A stretch of 64,000 nt of DNA from a bacterium. GTDB taxonomy: Bacteria; Bacteroidota; Bacteroidia; Flavobacteriales_D; Crocinitomicaceae. Positions 1-8,220 of this stretch are shown here, in pieces (positions within the stretch are counted from its first letter, which is position 1; each line of letters starts with the position of its first letter). Below the pieces are notes generated by a model. It saw nothing but the letters and a program-made list of their open reading frames with translations. It was not told the DNA's origin and did no database searches. The position numbers and the translations under genes were made by a program. The stretch spans positions 1-64,000 of the forward strand of contig JANSYQ010000019.1 in the NCBI GenBank assembly GCA_024742305.1. Reading direction: 5' to 3'.

Positions 1-36
1 GTTTGGTTTGGAAAGGAGGTAGATCCTGAACAGTAG
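1..36 (+). CDS. possible 3' end of an upstream gene
   Basis: Frame 1 is open from the window edge and reads VWFGKEVDPEQ before a TAG at 34-36. This could be the C-terminal tail of a plus-strand gene that starts before the window. Eleven residues are too few to name a family, and chance openness over this length is likely, so the call is weak. Confidence 0.3.
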   Translation, partial: VWFGKEVDPEQ

Positions 37-106
37 CTGTACGAGCACCCATTGCCAGAAAGTGTTATATTATGGTGTCATCACTTAATAAATCTACATA
101 TATCAG

Positions 107-613
107 ATGCAGAAAATTCATCAGGAATATCAAATGAATGGGGTCTCGCTAACCTGGGGAGCAATTGTACTTGCACTTGGTTTTGGAGCATTACTCGTTG
201 GGATTGGGAAACAGCACATTATTGTTCTCGCTGCAGCTGCATTAGTTATAGCCTTCGGAATTGGATTAACTCTTTCGAAATCCTCCATTTTCTTTAATGC
301 GGAAGACGGGACTTTAACCTTGCTTTATCGAAATCTTTTCGTGAAGAAGAAAACAACACACCTCATTCAAGGTTCGCACGTGATTAGCTATTTCAACGAT
401 CGAGAAAACCCTGATAAAATTAATTTCATCCTAACTTCCACACACTGGTATCCAGTCAAGAGCTCATCTTTTTTCATCGTTTTGAAAACAGATAACGAAC
501 AATTCGTTGTTTTGAAGGAATGCATTGATTTAAAGGAAACTTTCACCACCTGTAAAACCTTTAGTTCTAAGTTGGGAATTACATTCGAGGCTCCATTGAA
601 AAGAAGACGGTAG
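107..613 (+). CDS. hypothetical small membrane protein
   Basis: This encodes 168 residues of no recognised family. Two adjacent hydrophobic segments at about residues 14-33 and 38-55 look like a transmembrane hairpin. They are followed by a soluble, beta-rich stretch of about 110 residues and a basic end (KRRR). The layout resembles small PH-like/YcxB-type membrane proteins, but I cannot assign one. ATG at 107 is used; an in-frame ATG at 134 would still keep both membrane segments. The gene is followed 30 bases later by another small unknown gene on the same strand, so the two may be co-transcribed. Function unknown. Confidence 0.65.
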   Translation: MQKIHQEYQMNGVSLTWGAIVLALGFGALLVGIGKQHIIVLAAAALVIAFGIGLTLSKSSIFFNAEDGTLTLLYRNLFVKKKTTHLIQGSHVISYFNDRENPDKINFILTSTHWYPVKSSSFFIVLKTDNEQFVVLKECIDLKETFTTCKTFSSKLGITFEAPLKRRR

Positions 614-643
614 CACCTCCTAACACTTAGAACAAGAAAATAG

Positions 644-982
644 ATGACCAATGCCATGATTGAGTTTCGTAAAGAAGGGTTCCCAATAATCAGGTTGAGC
701 GATGAGTTTTTTGAAGTGAAGGCCATTGATTATTGGGAGTTCAGGCGATTTAAATATAAGGAGGTCGTGAAAATCAATTACTGGAAAGAAGCGGACAAAG
801 GAAATTGGATACTTTTTGGTCCCATACATCAAATTTATGCCGGTATGGATACTTATCAATTGAAAATATTCAAGGAAAATGGCGGCGACTGGACCTACAA
901 AACAAGATCGAAGAACTCAGATACAGAATTTGAAGCACTTATCGAGCAACTGAAAATTCGCTGTGGTATTGAGGTGGGTTAA
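644..982 (+). CDS. hypothetical protein
   Basis: This encodes a 112-residue soluble protein without signal peptide or membrane segment. It is rich in aromatic and charged residues (YWEFRRFKYKEVVKINYW around residues 30-47), in a pattern typical of small PH-like beta domains that begin with a stretch feeding a 'Y-W-x-x-D' strand. No family is recognised. ATG at 644 is used; ATG at 656 (MIEFRKEG) is an equally plausible start. It lies 30 bases after the preceding membrane protein gene and 21 bases before the next lipoprotein gene, which suggests a three-gene transcript of unknown purpose. Confidence 0.6.
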   Translation: MTNAMIEFRKEGFPIIRLSDEFFEVKAIDYWEFRRFKYKEVVKINYWKEADKGNWILFGPIHQIYAGMDTYQLKIFKENGGDWTYKTRSKNSDTEFEALIEQLKIRCGIEVG

Positions 983-1003
983 TCCTTAATTAATAACATC
1001 TGA

Positions 1004-1396
1004 ATGAAAATCTTTCCTTTTATACCTTTACTTACCTTCCTAATTGCGTGTGATCAGTCCAGCCACAAACCATCAAAAGACAGAAAACCACCACGGATTG
1101 AGGTAATTGAATGCAGTGGACCACCAAAAGAAGTAGGCCTTGAGCGAACTCTATACTTCAATAAGAAAGTTCTATCAAGAGGCGACACAACTACCGTTTC
1201 CTTCGACTTTGTTCAAGATTGCTGTTTGGATATTGAAGGAAAATGGAAGTTGGATGACGATGTCTTGATTTTGAGCTATCAATTGAAAGATAAAGAACAG
1301 CTTCCGTGTGAATGCAAATGTACTTATACAGCGAAGTTTCATTTTATGAGAAGTTCGTATTCTTGGAGTAGAGTCAGCATTCGGAAAGAATGGTAG
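1004..1396 (+). CDS. hypothetical lipoprotein
   Basis: This encodes 130 residues with a short signal peptide ending in a lipobox (LIAC, lipid-modified Cys16), so it should be anchored in the cell envelope. The mature part contains five or more cysteines in two clusters (DCCLD near residue 72 and CECKC near residue 102), which may form disulfides in the periplasm or at the surface. No family is recognised. It follows two small genes with short gaps, and an 87-base spacer with an 11-base direct repeat separates it from the hydroxylase gene. Confidence 0.7.
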   Translation: MKIFPFIPLLTFLIACDQSSHKPSKDRKPPRIEVIECSGPPKEVGLERTLYFNKKVLSRGDTTTVSFDFVQDCCLDIEGKWKLDDDVLILSYQLKDKEQLPCECKCTYTAKFHFMRSSYSWSRVSIRKEW

Positions 1397-1406
1397 CACT
1401 CTTACG

Positions 1407-1446
1407 TTTCGACGTGCTAATCTGAAATTTCTTATTTTCGACGTGC
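1407..1446. repeat. pair of 11-base direct repeats upstream of the hydroxylase gene
   Basis: TTTCGACGTGC occurs at 1407-1417 and again at 1436-1446, with starts 29 bases apart. Both copies sit in the 87-base spacer just before the ATG at 1484. The spacing is close to three helical turns, so both copies would face the same side of the DNA. That is compatible with a tandem operator, but this is inference only. Confidence 0.45.
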
Positions 1447-1483
1447 GCTTGACGCGTTCACTAACCCCTCAGACGACCCTCTC

Positions 1484-2233
1484 ATGTTAGAGTACATTGC
1501 TCCGTTTTTTATTGCTTTTATCGTACTCTGTATTTTCGGAGAAGCCGTGTACAGCCGTAAAAGGGGCTTAGACTTGTACGATAACAGAGATACTGCCACT
1601 AGTGTTTTGTTAGGTGTTTTGGGAGTTGCGACACGAATTGCAACAAAAGGAATCAATTTGCTCCTGTGGTTTTTAATAGCCGAACTCTCCCCTTTTCACA
1701 TTGAGACCTCCATCCTATCCATAGCCCTTCTGTTTTTCCTAAACGAATTTGTCTACTACTGGTTCCATCGATGGAGTCATGAACTTCCGTTCTTATGGGC
1801 AACTCACATCAATCATCATTCTTCGTTAAAAATGAACTTTGCGGTAGCCGCACGCACACCGTTTCTTAATGCCATTTATCACGTGCTCTTTTGGATTCCT
1901 CTCCCCTTAATGGGATTTTCTGCCGTGGATATTTTGTTCGTTGAAACCATCAGCTTCTTTTTTGCATTTGTTCAACACACAACGCTGATCCCAAAACTAG
2001 GACCGCTGGAATGGATACTGAATACGCCCTCACATCACCGTGTGCACCATTCGGTAAACCCTGAATACATCAATAAAAACTACGGGAATGTTCTGATCAT
2101 TTTTGATCGGATGTTCAACACTTTTGAGGAAGAAAAAAGTCGTCCAGTTTACGGCATTAATAAAAACCCAATCAATCGGTCGTTCGTGAATATGATCTTC
2201 CACGGCTGGAGAGATCTACTGCGTAGAAATTAA
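1484..2233 (+). CDS. sterol desaturase / fatty acid hydroxylase family protein
   Basis: This encodes a 249-residue integral membrane enzyme of the fatty acid hydroxylase superfamily, which uses a histidine-coordinated di-iron centre and O2 to hydroxylate or desaturate lipids. The three histidine boxes are visible: HRWSH at 95-99, HINHH at 108-112 and HHRVHH at 184-189, with an extra His near 165. Hydrophobic segments lie at about 5-22, 42-68, 75-93, 128-145 and 148-165. Substrate is unknown; Bacteroidota homologues may act on carotenoids, hopanoid-like lipids or ornithine lipids. Its stop is one base from the stop of the convergent GSCFA gene. Confidence 0.88.
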   Translation: MLEYIAPFFIAFIVLCIFGEAVYSRKRGLDLYDNRDTATSVLLGVLGVATRIATKGINLLLWFLIAELSPFHIETSILSIALLFFLNEFVYYWFHRWSHELPFLWATHINHHSSLKMNFAVAARTPFLNAIYHVLFWIPLPLMGFSAVDILFVETISFFFAFVQHTTLIPKLGPLEWILNTPSHHRVHHSVNPEYINKNYGNVLIIFDRMFNTFEEEKSRPVYGINKNPINRSFVNMIFHGWRDLLRRN

Positions 2234-2234
2234 C

Positions 2235-3173
2235 CTAACTAGTTGTTTTCCAATACACCCCAGGGAAACGTGATGAGAGTGCGTCTTTTTTCTTTTGTGT
2301 TTTCTCCACAAAGTCTTTCGCTGCTCTGGATTCAGGATGTAAGGATTCATGCATCAACATTTGATTAACCGATGCAACTTCTTTAGCTATCTCTCTAGTT
2401 TCAAATGCGAAAAAGAAGGATTGCGCATGCTCCCAAATAAAATCAATCGCTTGAGCATTGGGATGCACCAAATCTGCGTCGAAAAAACGATGATCTCGCA
2501 GCACGTCGATGACCAACTCGTACGACGGAAAATAATCTCCATGAGCCGAAAGCGATTCGCACAACTGAATTAATCGAGCTTTGCTTCGGTTGTTCTCGAT
2601 TAAACCATCTTTCGAGTGTCTCACCGGACTTACGGTAAAAACAAGTTGTAACTCAGGGTTCACCTCACTTAGTAGCTGAATAGTTTCTTCCCAATTCGAT
2701 ATAAGTTCTTCTAGCGGTGATAACTTCTTTGTGAACGAGTCTTGAGACAGCTTGTGACAATTAGCGACAATTTCTCCAGCTTCAAACTCATATCCCCAGG
2801 AGGTACCGAAGGTAACAACGAGCATTTTCGCAGATAGAAGTTCTTGCTTCAAATCAACCAAATGCTTTTCCATTTTTTGGTCGAGATCTTCCTTAGAAGT
2901 ACCGTATACTGTGCCAGAAGCGCGCCAATCAAACCATAAGTCTTCGCGAGATATAGCTTTGGATTCAAAGTCATTGAAAGCACTACGAATTCCTGCCGAT
3001 AGCGCCGAAGGATGGAAAATGGTGCCGAGCGGATTGCTGCATACTCGAAATCCTGAGGCCTCAAATTTTGGTGCTAAATTATCCGAAAAGCAACTTCCCA
3101 AAAGGACAACAGAATCCCCATGCTTTAATTTTGAAGAAGATCGTGGTAGTTCAAAGTCTAATTGTAGCTTCAT
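2235..3173 (-). CDS. GSCFA domain-containing protein
   Basis: This encodes 312 residues matching the GSCFA family, an SGNH/GDSL-like hydrolase group. The name-giving GSCFS is at residues 26-30, with Ser27 the likely nucleophile in the SGNH scheme. A late D-x-x-H-P-N stretch (DADLVHPNAQ, near residue 235) fits the catalytic Asp/His block. It has no signal peptide, so it is probably cytoplasmic. The substrate is not established for the family. Its ATG overlaps the end of recN by four bases, making it the last gene of the bamD-to-GSCFA operon. Confidence 0.88.
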   Translation of the reverse strand: MKLQLDFELPRSSSKLKHGDSVVLLGSCFSDNLAPKFEASGFRVCSNPLGTIFHPSALSAGIRSAFNDFESKAISREDLWFDWRASGTVYGTSKEDLDQKMEKHLVDLKQELLSAKMLVVTFGTSWGYEFEAGEIVANCHKLSQDSFTKKLSPLEELISNWEETIQLLSEVNPELQLVFTVSPVRHSKDGLIENNRSKARLIQLCESLSAHGDYFPSYELVIDVLRDHRFFDADLVHPNAQAIDFIWEHAQSFFFAFETREIAKEVASVNQMLMHESLHPESRAAKDFVEKTQKKKDALSSRFPGVYWKTTS

Positions 3174-4822
3174 TGTGACATCAGAGCACGAGCATTTTCG
3201 AGGGCCGCTTCGTTGATTTGGTCTCCACTCATCAGTCGTGCTGTTTCCAACAAGCGTTCTTTTTCATCCAACTCTTGAATGAAGGTGCGGGTAACATCAT
3301 TGATCGTTTCTTTCCTCACGGATAGATGCTGCCCTCCTTTCGCGGCGACTTGCGGAAGATGTGTAATGGCAATAACCTGCATGCTCTCCCCCATGTTTTG
3401 AAGGAGTTGTCCCATTTTCTGCGCTACATCTCCGGAAACTCCTGTATCAATTTCATCAAAAAGCACCGTTTGCAATTGCTCCTTTTTAGAAAGCAAGTTT
3501 TGCAGGGCCAACATAACTCGTGAAAGCTCGCCACCACTAGCTGCCGCATGAATAGGGACTGCCGGAATTCCTTTATTCGGACTGAAAAGTATCTCCAATT
3601 GAGAACTACCCCACTTTGTTAACTCACTAGATTTCGTTAATTGAAATTCTAAAACAGTATCAGGAAGTTTCAGCGCATCCAATGAAGCACGGATGGCTTC
3701 TGAAATTTTTGGAGCATGTGTAAGTCGATGCTTGTGAAGGGCCGCAGCAAGAGATTTCAGTTCTTCCTCCTCTCTCTTCAACGACGATTCCAACTGATCC
3801 ATTTCTTCCTTTAGATCATCCAAACTTTTGTTAGAGCCAGTCAACTCCCGTTCTAATTCAAGGAGTTGCTCTTGGTTCTGAAGTCGGTGCTTGAACAACA
3901 CCTTATTGAATGCGTCCATCTTCTCTGCCAGCACGGCTAGTTGTTCCGGATCCAAATCTTCAGTTTCCATCCCTGATTCCGCATCACTACTGATATCTTT
4001 CAGTTCAATGCGCACACTTTTCAATCGAGATTTAAATTCCTCCAATCTCACATCGCCTTTAATATCTTGCAAGCCAGTCGAAAGCAATCGGTTCATTAGA
4101 TCATCCAGTCCTGATTCTCCGTCGATGGCTTCAATAATGGCCGCATAAGCTGCCTGTATATCCTGTGCATTCTCCGCTTGGTTCAACTTGGACTGCATTT
4201 GCTCGTAATCCGTCGCCTCTAACTGCAGCGCTTGAATTTCCTCTAACTGGAAAGAATTATAATCTTGCTTTTGCGCTGCTTCTGCATACGATTCTTGCAA
4301 ACTACTCAATCTACGTTTGGTTTCTTGATGCGAACGGAACTTGCTGCTGTAGCTATTTCGAGCTTCTAAATTACCAGAAAGCACATCCAAAAGGCGCAGT
4401 TGATACTCCTTATCTTTCAATTCCAGTGTGTTATACTGAGAATGAATATGGATGAGTTTGGATGAAAATTGCTTTAGTACATTGAGTTGCACCGGAATAT
4501 CGTTGATAAATGCTCTCGATCTTCCTTGTTTGTAAATTTCTCTTCGAACAATGGTCGTATCGAAATAATCGAGTTCGTTTTCTTCGAAGAAGGTCTTGAT
4601 GTTAAAGTGGGTAATGTCGATTTCTGCCTCGACAACAGATTTATCTCGAGTGGTACCAATTACTTGAAAGTTGGCGCGTTCCCCAAGAATGAGTTGTAGT
4701 GCATTTAATAGAATAGACTTCCCCGATCCGGTCTCCCCGGTAATCACCGTGAATCCGCTTTGAAAGCGAATTTGGGCCTGCTCAATTAGCGCAAAATTAT
4801 CGATGCGCAGTGATCGTATCAT
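3170..4822 (-). CDS. recN: DNA repair protein RecN
   Basis: This encodes RecN, an SMC-like ATPase that acts in double-strand break repair on chromosomal DNA; 550 residues is the usual length. The N-terminal ATPase half has Walker A GETGSGKS at 29-36. A long central coiled coil (about 150-370) separates it from the C-terminal half, which carries the ABC signature SGGELSRVMLALQ and Walker B VLFDEIDTGVSG. The ATG at 4822 directly follows the porD stop (no gap), and the end overlaps the GSCFA start. Synteny with coaBC and bamD is common in Flavobacteriia. Confidence 0.97.
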   Translation of the reverse strand: MIRSLRIDNFALIEQAQIRFQSGFTVITGETGSGKSILLNALQLILGERANFQVIGTTRDKSVVEAEIDITHFNIKTFFEENELDYFDTTIVRREIYKQGRSRAFINDIPVQLNVLKQFSSKLIHIHSQYNTLELKDKEYQLRLLDVLSGNLEARNSYSSKFRSHQETKRRLSSLQESYAEAAQKQDYNSFQLEEIQALQLEATDYEQMQSKLNQAENAQDIQAAYAAIIEAIDGESGLDDLMNRLLSTGLQDIKGDVRLEEFKSRLKSVRIELKDISSDAESGMETEDLDPEQLAVLAEKMDAFNKVLFKHRLQNQEQLLELERELTGSNKSLDDLKEEMDQLESSLKREEEELKSLAAALHKHRLTHAPKISEAIRASLDALKLPDTVLEFQLTKSSELTKWGSSQLEILFSPNKGIPAVPIHAAASGGELSRVMLALQNLLSKKEQLQTVLFDEIDTGVSGDVAQKMGQLLQNMGESMQVIAITHLPQVAAKGGQHLSVRKETINDVTRTFIQELDEKERLLETARLMSGDQINEAALENARALMSQ

Positions 4823-5734
4823 CTAGTTGAGTATCTCCTGATATTTGGACGAATTGGCGGGATCAATGCGTTTGAGAAGACCTACAATTTCGTTCTTCTC
4901 CTTCATTTCCGCATCTTCGAACATGTTTTTCAACTCGTTGGATTTCGCCTGAACAAAGTTGATTAAATTCACAGAGTTTGGTCGCGTTGCCACTACTTTC
5001 ACTAACTTATTCATCGCCGTGTACACCGCTTTGCGCGCCGCCTCACGATCTTCATGCAAGTTATCAATTCCTTTTCGGTGGTACTCGTAGTTACATTGAC
5101 GCAAAGGCGAGAACAACTCTTGCAAGATGTTATCTACCAACCAAAAGCGGTTTTGTTTTCCTTGCTCATTCGATCGCCAGCCTTCCGCTCCAGAGTTTTG
5201 AGCATCCATTACAACTTGTTGGGCCTTCACAAAATACGGCGTGCCACCGTTTAATGCAAAAGAATCGTAATCCATTCCGATGATGAAGTACGCATAAAAT
5301 GCTAAAATGGAGCTTAAATTGTCCGTAAACTGATTGGGGCGATACACAAGGTTCGTTGTATTGTCACGGCTAAACGCAAATGTTACGTCGTCGTCTTGAA
5401 AGTTGAAAATAGTTGTGTTGTAGTTGGAATTGAAAGCCGGTCGTGAAGATTGAACTTGAATAAACCCACGGAACGTTCCGGCCTGAGGAATCTCACGAAT
5501 TTGAATCTGCAAGTTACAGTTGATGCGCTCCTCTACTTCAAACTTGTCTTGCGTCCACGCCGTGTTGTTCATCAACTCGAAGACTGTTTGTTCCAATTGC
5601 TCAAAAATGTCTGATTCTACGGTAGTAACGTCCAAATTGACATCGGTGATAATGGATACTTGACAGTTCAATTCTTGCGCTTGAGAAACTCCCAAACTCA
5701 ACACTATGGCAGTAATGACACTGAATACCTTCAT
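4823..5734 (-). CDS. porD: type IX secretion system protein PorD (DUF4835)
   Basis: This encodes 303 residues with an N-terminal signal peptide cleaved near AQE (about residue 20). It matches the DUF4835/PorD family, a periplasmic or outer-membrane-associated factor needed for type IX secretion in Porphyromonas. Family features seen are the early NCQV..D stretch, the FRGFIQVQSSRP block near residue 88, and a conserved YYFIIGMDYDSF-like block near 150. The start ATG overlaps the coaBC stop by four bases, so it belongs to the same operon. Its role in export fits the T9SS cargo genes in this window. Confidence 0.88.
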   Translation of the reverse strand: MKVFSVITAIVLSLGVSQAQELNCQVSIITDVNLDVTTVESDIFEQLEQTVFELMNNTAWTQDKFEVEERINCNLQIQIREIPQAGTFRGFIQVQSSRPAFNSNYNTTIFNFQDDDVTFAFSRDNTTNLVYRPNQFTDNLSSILAFYAYFIIGMDYDSFALNGGTPYFVKAQQVVMDAQNSGAEGWRSNEQGKQNRFWLVDNILQELFSPLRQCNYEYHRKGIDNLHEDREAARKAVYTAMNKLVKVVATRPNSVNLINFVQAKSNELKNMFEDAEMKEKNEIVGLLKRIDPANSSKYQEILN

Positions 5735-6936
5735 TTTGTCGTGTAGTTTTTAACGTAATCCACAATATCCGCGGCTACTTCGGTCTTTGTTTTTAACTCA
5801 AATTCCTGCAAATTATTGTGATTATCTAAAATACTTATTTTGTTTGTGTCCACACCAAATCCTGCTCCATTATCCTGCAAGGTATTTAGTACGATACAAT
5901 TCAATTGTTTCTTTTCCAACTTTTTCCTTCCATTTTCCAGTAGATTCTCCGTTTCTAAAGCAAAACCAACCAAAAGTTGCTCGGAAGATTTATGTTCTCC
6001 GGCCCAAAGCAAAATATCAGGATTCTTCACCAGTTCAATATGCAAGGAAGCGTCTGACTTTTTGATCTTTTGGTCTGCCACGTTTGCCGGACGATAGTCT
6101 GAAACCGCTGCCGAGAAAATCCCTAGTTGACAGTCTTTCCAAAGTTCCTGGACATTTTTCAGCATTTCTTCGGCGCTATTCACCGATGTTACTTGAATCC
6201 GTTCGTGATCAACTTGTTCTTTTGTAGGACCTAGAATTAGGTGGACCTCTGCTCCACGCTCGGCGAGTTCACGTGCCAAAGCAATTCCCATTTTTCCACT
6301 GCTATGGTTTCCGATAAAACGAACAGGATCAATAGCTTCGTACGTGGGACCGGCAGTAATCAATACTTTTTTATCTGTGAACCAAGGGTCCAGCTGTCGC
6401 TCAAAGTATTCCTGAATGGATTTCGCAATGGTTTCCGGCTCAGCCATTCTACCCTCGCCTTCCAGTCCGGAAGCCAATTCTCCCGACGTGGCAGGAATAA
6501 TTTCTATTCCGAAGGACTCTAATCGCTGTAAATTTTCCTTGGTTGATGGATGCGCATACATATCGAGGTCCATGGCTGGTGCGACAAGTGTGTTTGACTT
6601 CATGGAGAGCCAAGTAGCCAACAAAAGGTTGTCACAGGTGCCATTCGCCATTTTACTGAGCGTATTGGCCGTAAGTGGAGCAATAACCAAGACGTCTGCC
6701 CACAATCCGTACTCGACATGATTGTTCCATGATCCGTCGGCTTTGTTCCAAAACTCGATGCCAACGGGATTCCCCGAAAGTGTGGATACAACTAAGGGAC
6801 TTATAAAATCACAAGAGGCAGGAGTCATAATTACTTTGACTTCTGCCCCATTCTTTTTCAATAAACGTATCAGGAACGCGATTTTGTAAGCCGCAATACC
6901 TCCGGTAATTCCTAGAAGGACGCGTTTACCTCGCAT
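5731..6936 (-). CDS. coaBC: bifunctional phosphopantothenoylcysteine decarboxylase / phosphopantothenate-cysteine ligase
   Basis: This encodes CoaBC (401 residues), which carries out two steps of coenzyme A synthesis. CoaB joins 4'-phosphopantothenate with cysteine, and the flavoprotein CoaC decarboxylates the product. The N-terminal CoaC half begins GITGGIAAYK (about 9-18) and has the NHVEYG His motif near residue 75 and PAMDLDMY near 120. The CoaB half starts about 187 with VLITAGPTYEAIDPVRF and NHSSGKMG, and holds a KIKKS lysine motif near 290. It sits two bases downstream of rpoZ and overlaps porD by four bases, so translation is probably coupled. Confidence 0.97.
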   Translation of the reverse strand: MRGKRVLLGITGGIAAYKIAFLIRLLKKNGAEVKVIMTPASCDFISPLVVSTLSGNPVGIEFWNKADGSWNNHVEYGLWADVLVIAPLTANTLSKMANGTCDNLLLATWLSMKSNTLVAPAMDLDMYAHPSTKENLQRLESFGIEIIPATSGELASGLEGEGRMAEPETIAKSIQEYFERQLDPWFTDKKVLITAGPTYEAIDPVRFIGNHSSGKMGIALARELAERGAEVHLILGPTKEQVDHERIQVTSVNSAEEMLKNVQELWKDCQLGIFSAAVSDYRPANVADQKIKKSDASLHIELVKNPDILLWAGEHKSSEQLLVGFALETENLLENGRKKLEKKQLNCIVLNTLQDNGAGFGVDTNKISILDNHNNLQEFELKTKTEVAADIVDYVKNYTTK

Positions 6937-6938
6937 GT

Positions 6939-7268
6939 TTAGTTCTCTTCCTCTACTTCTGGATTACGAACGTAAATTTTGTCTTCCAAAAGTTCTTCAA
7001 TAGCAATCGCTACTGGCTTTGGCAAACGCTCGTAGAAGCGTGAGATTTCGATTTGTTCACGATTCTCAAAAATTTCTTCCAGATTGTCCGTAGTAGACGC
7101 GAATTCTTGCAACTTCTGCGTCAATTCTTCCTTCAAAGAAACGTTCAATTGATTCGAACGCTTCGACAACAATACAATAGACTCGTAAATGTTATCCGTT
7201 GATTTTTCCAAATCAATCGTATCACGTGTCACTGTTGTTTTTTCCGCTGTGCTGTTTTTGAAGCTCAT
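6939..7268 (-). CDS. rpoZ: DNA-directed RNA polymerase subunit omega (Rpb6-like)
   Basis: This encodes 109 residues matching the Bacteroidota version of RNA polymerase omega, which helps assemble and stabilise the core enzyme. The recognisable block is NIYESIVLLSKRSNQL near residues 26-41, followed by a helical region and an acidic tail (NPEVEEEN). Family sequences here are divergent from the proteobacterial form. Position between bamD and coaBC is the conserved arrangement in Flavobacteriia and supports the call. Confidence 0.88.
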   Translation of the reverse strand: MSFKNSTAEKTTVTRDTIDLEKSTDNIYESIVLLSKRSNQLNVSLKEELTQKLQEFASTTDNLEEIFENREQIEISRFYERLPKPVAIAIEELLEDKIYVRNPEVEEEN

Positions 7269-7282
7269 ATATCTGTATTTGC

Positions 7283-8188
7283 TTAATTCTTATTTGACTT
7301 ATTTGCCGTCAATTCCTTTCGCATTTCCTTGAGTTCATCGATCATCTTCTCAAATCGGTTCAACTCACGAGATTCGGGAAATTGGGCTACAAAGTTATTA
7401 TATCTTTCGATAGTATTGTTGATTCGCTCTTCTTTTTTATTCTCCACGCTATTCTTTGCCAATAAATAGGAGTTTTCCACGGCAATTCTCAGGACATCTT
7501 CCTTGTAGCGTGAAATTGGGAAATCCTCGATAAAAGTCTCCGCCGAAGTCACCGCAGCATTGTAATTCGCTGTTTTGTCGTACAGAAGCACAGACTCGTA
7601 ATCTTTCTTTTCCAGCTTAAAACGAAGTCCATCTATTAAGGAATTGCAAGAATCTACCAAGTTTGATTGCGGATATTGGTCAATAAACGACTGTAAATCT
7701 CTGATGGCCAATTCTGTATCCGTTTGATCTAAAGACGAAGCTGGAGAATTGTTCACCGAACACATGGCACTCAGAAACATCGCCTCCTCTCCTTTTGCAG
7801 AGAACGGAAAACGTTGTGGAAACTGCGATAAGTAGTATCCAGCCATATAGAAATCATTGGAGTAATAGTACGCCTTCCCGATTCGGAAATACGCCAATTC
7901 CCCTTCAGCACCTTTCGGCATACGCTGATAAATTTGCTCGTAAAGTGCTACTGATCTTTGTAATGGTCCAGTACGATATTTTTCCTTTCGAATTAGTCCT
8001 TTCTTTTGAATCGCTTTTTCCGACTTGCGGTATTTGATTTTCGGAGTAACTCCCGCCTGATAGTATTCGTCAGCCTTTTGAATTTTCCGTTCGTAATCAT
8101 CGCCTTTCAAAACTTCATTGTATTCGCTGCAAGAGGCAAAAACCACCGCAATACAAACAAATAAGGCGCTATATAGGATTGACTTCAT
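7283..8188 (-). CDS. bamD: outer membrane protein assembly factor BamD
   Basis: This encodes a 301-residue lipoprotein (lipobox FASC, Cys20) made of tetratricopeptide-like helices, the BamD component of the beta-barrel assembly machine at the inner face of the outer membrane. Repeats are visible from about residue 70 (LYEQIYQRMPKGAEGELAYF, AYYYSNDFYMAGYYL) through 270 (NNFVAQFPESRE). The gene opens the bamD-rpoZ-coaBC-porD-recN-GSCFA run and is 14 bases from rpoZ. Its linkage with porD puts two outer membrane biogenesis factors in one transcript. Confidence 0.93.
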   Translation of the reverse strand: MKSILYSALFVCIAVVFASCSEYNEVLKGDDYERKIQKADEYYQAGVTPKIKYRKSEKAIQKKGLIRKEKYRTGPLQRSVALYEQIYQRMPKGAEGELAYFRIGKAYYYSNDFYMAGYYLSQFPQRFPFSAKGEEAMFLSAMCSVNNSPASSLDQTDTELAIRDLQSFIDQYPQSNLVDSCNSLIDGLRFKLEKKDYESVLLYDKTANYNAAVTSAETFIEDFPISRYKEDVLRIAVENSYLLAKNSVENKKEERINNTIERYNNFVAQFPESRELNRFEKMIDELKEMRKELTANKSNKN

Positions 8189-8220
8189 GTGGGGATTACG
8201 CTATTTTCTATGTTTTATTG

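Noticed and set aside
1-120. Strong AAGGAGGT motif near the left edge as a ribosome binding site or a 16S 3' end
   Set aside because: No matching start codon lies at the right distance, and Bacteroidota rarely rely on such sites. The sequence around it does not match the 16S end, and frame 1 reads through it as a short tail.
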